Below, one piece after another: positions 63,925-64,000 of a stretch of DNA of 64,000 nt. The notes below the pieces were generated by a model that was not told the DNA's origin, did no database searches, and saw only the letters and a program-made list of their open reading frames with translations. Source of the DNA: an uncultured bacterium (GTDB lineage: Bacteria; Bacillota; Clostridia; Lachnospirales; Lachnospiraceae); assembly GCA_905215155.1 (NCBI GenBank), contig CAJMPJ010000001.1, positions 62,001 through 126,000 on the forward strand. Direction: 5' to 3'. The position numbers and the translations under genes were made by a program. How positions within the stretch are numbered: the first letter of the stretch is position 1; the number at the start of each line of letters is the position of its first letter.

Positions 63925-64000
63925 ATGATTTTGCTCTTTGACTGCATTTTGACTGCATCGTAATAGGATTCTAGCTTATCTACTTTTACATCCTCAGATC
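63906..64000 (-). CDS. C-terminal end of a probable site-specific integrase (partial)
   Basis: The minus strand from the right edge reads SEDVKVDKLESYYDAVKMQ, then SKSKIIPLKHA and TAA at 63906-63908, 30 codons. The YYDAVKMQSKSKII ending resembles the tails of tyrosine recombinases of clostridial integrative elements. The catalytic domain lies outside the window, so the identity is tentative. The frame includes a tandem 10-mer, TGACTGCAT twice on the plus strand. Confidence 0.4.
   Translation of the reverse strand, partial: SEDVKVDKLESYYDAVKMQSKSKIIPLKHA

Overview
The window looks like chromosomal DNA of a motile, spore-forming Clostridia, most likely a Lachnospiraceae of the Lacrimispora/[Clostridium] type. 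This is inferred from protein character, moderate GC, paired V- and F-type ATPases, flagellin and a spore cortex hydrolase; no marker gene allows a species call.

Layout. 1-3.5 kb: edge of a LytTR-type response regulator, then a Ca2+/Mn2+ P-type ATPase behind a yybP-ykoY-like (Mn2+) leader with its own terminator, and a dead YaaA fragment. 3.5-12 kb: complete V-type ATPase operon on the minus strand (H-C-I-K-F-E-A-B-D). 12-15 kb: an SH3 membrane protein, trmB, a small ORF and tRNA-Lys(CTT). 15.2-21.7 kb: complete F-type ATP synthase operon (atpBEFHAGDC). 21.8-29.3 kb: chemoreceptor, ZIP transporter, NlpC/P60 lipoprotein, two-component system.

29.4-33.9 kb: a LysM-GH18 gene resembling spore cortex-lytic SleL/YaaH is split by a 3,314-bp element bounded by the 8-bp repeat TATACATA. 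Removing one repeat plus the intervening DNA restores one 381-codon frame exactly. The element carries a large serine recombinase, a 57-aa ORF and two CheX-type genes. This is the arrangement of sporulation-excised intervening elements such as skin, but in a different host gene and much smaller.

34-40.5 kb: a methionine-linked operon (metN, metI, an L-2-hydroxyacid dehydrogenase, metQ, an FAD 2-hydroxyacid dehydrogenase, an aminotransferase) preceded by a sigma-A promoter, a 39-codon ORF with 8 Met codons, and a terminator-like hairpin. This suggests leader-peptide attenuation of a pathway interconverting methionine, its keto acid and its hydroxy analogues.

40.6-46.7 kb: a heterodimeric ABC exporter with its MarR regulator and paired operators, a relaxase remnant, a small membrane protein and LarE. 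46.9-51 kb: an LRR / metallopeptidase-VWA / MoxR-type AAA cassette. 51-54 kb: flagellin with a CsrA-type leader hairpin, followed by a FliB-like methylase. 54-64 kb: zinc ribbon protein, nitroreductase, low-complexity lipoprotein, MBL hydrolase, split ThrE exporter, pyrC, an unrecognised tail-anchored protein, a polar amino acid ABC transporter, and the end of a probable integrase at the right edge.
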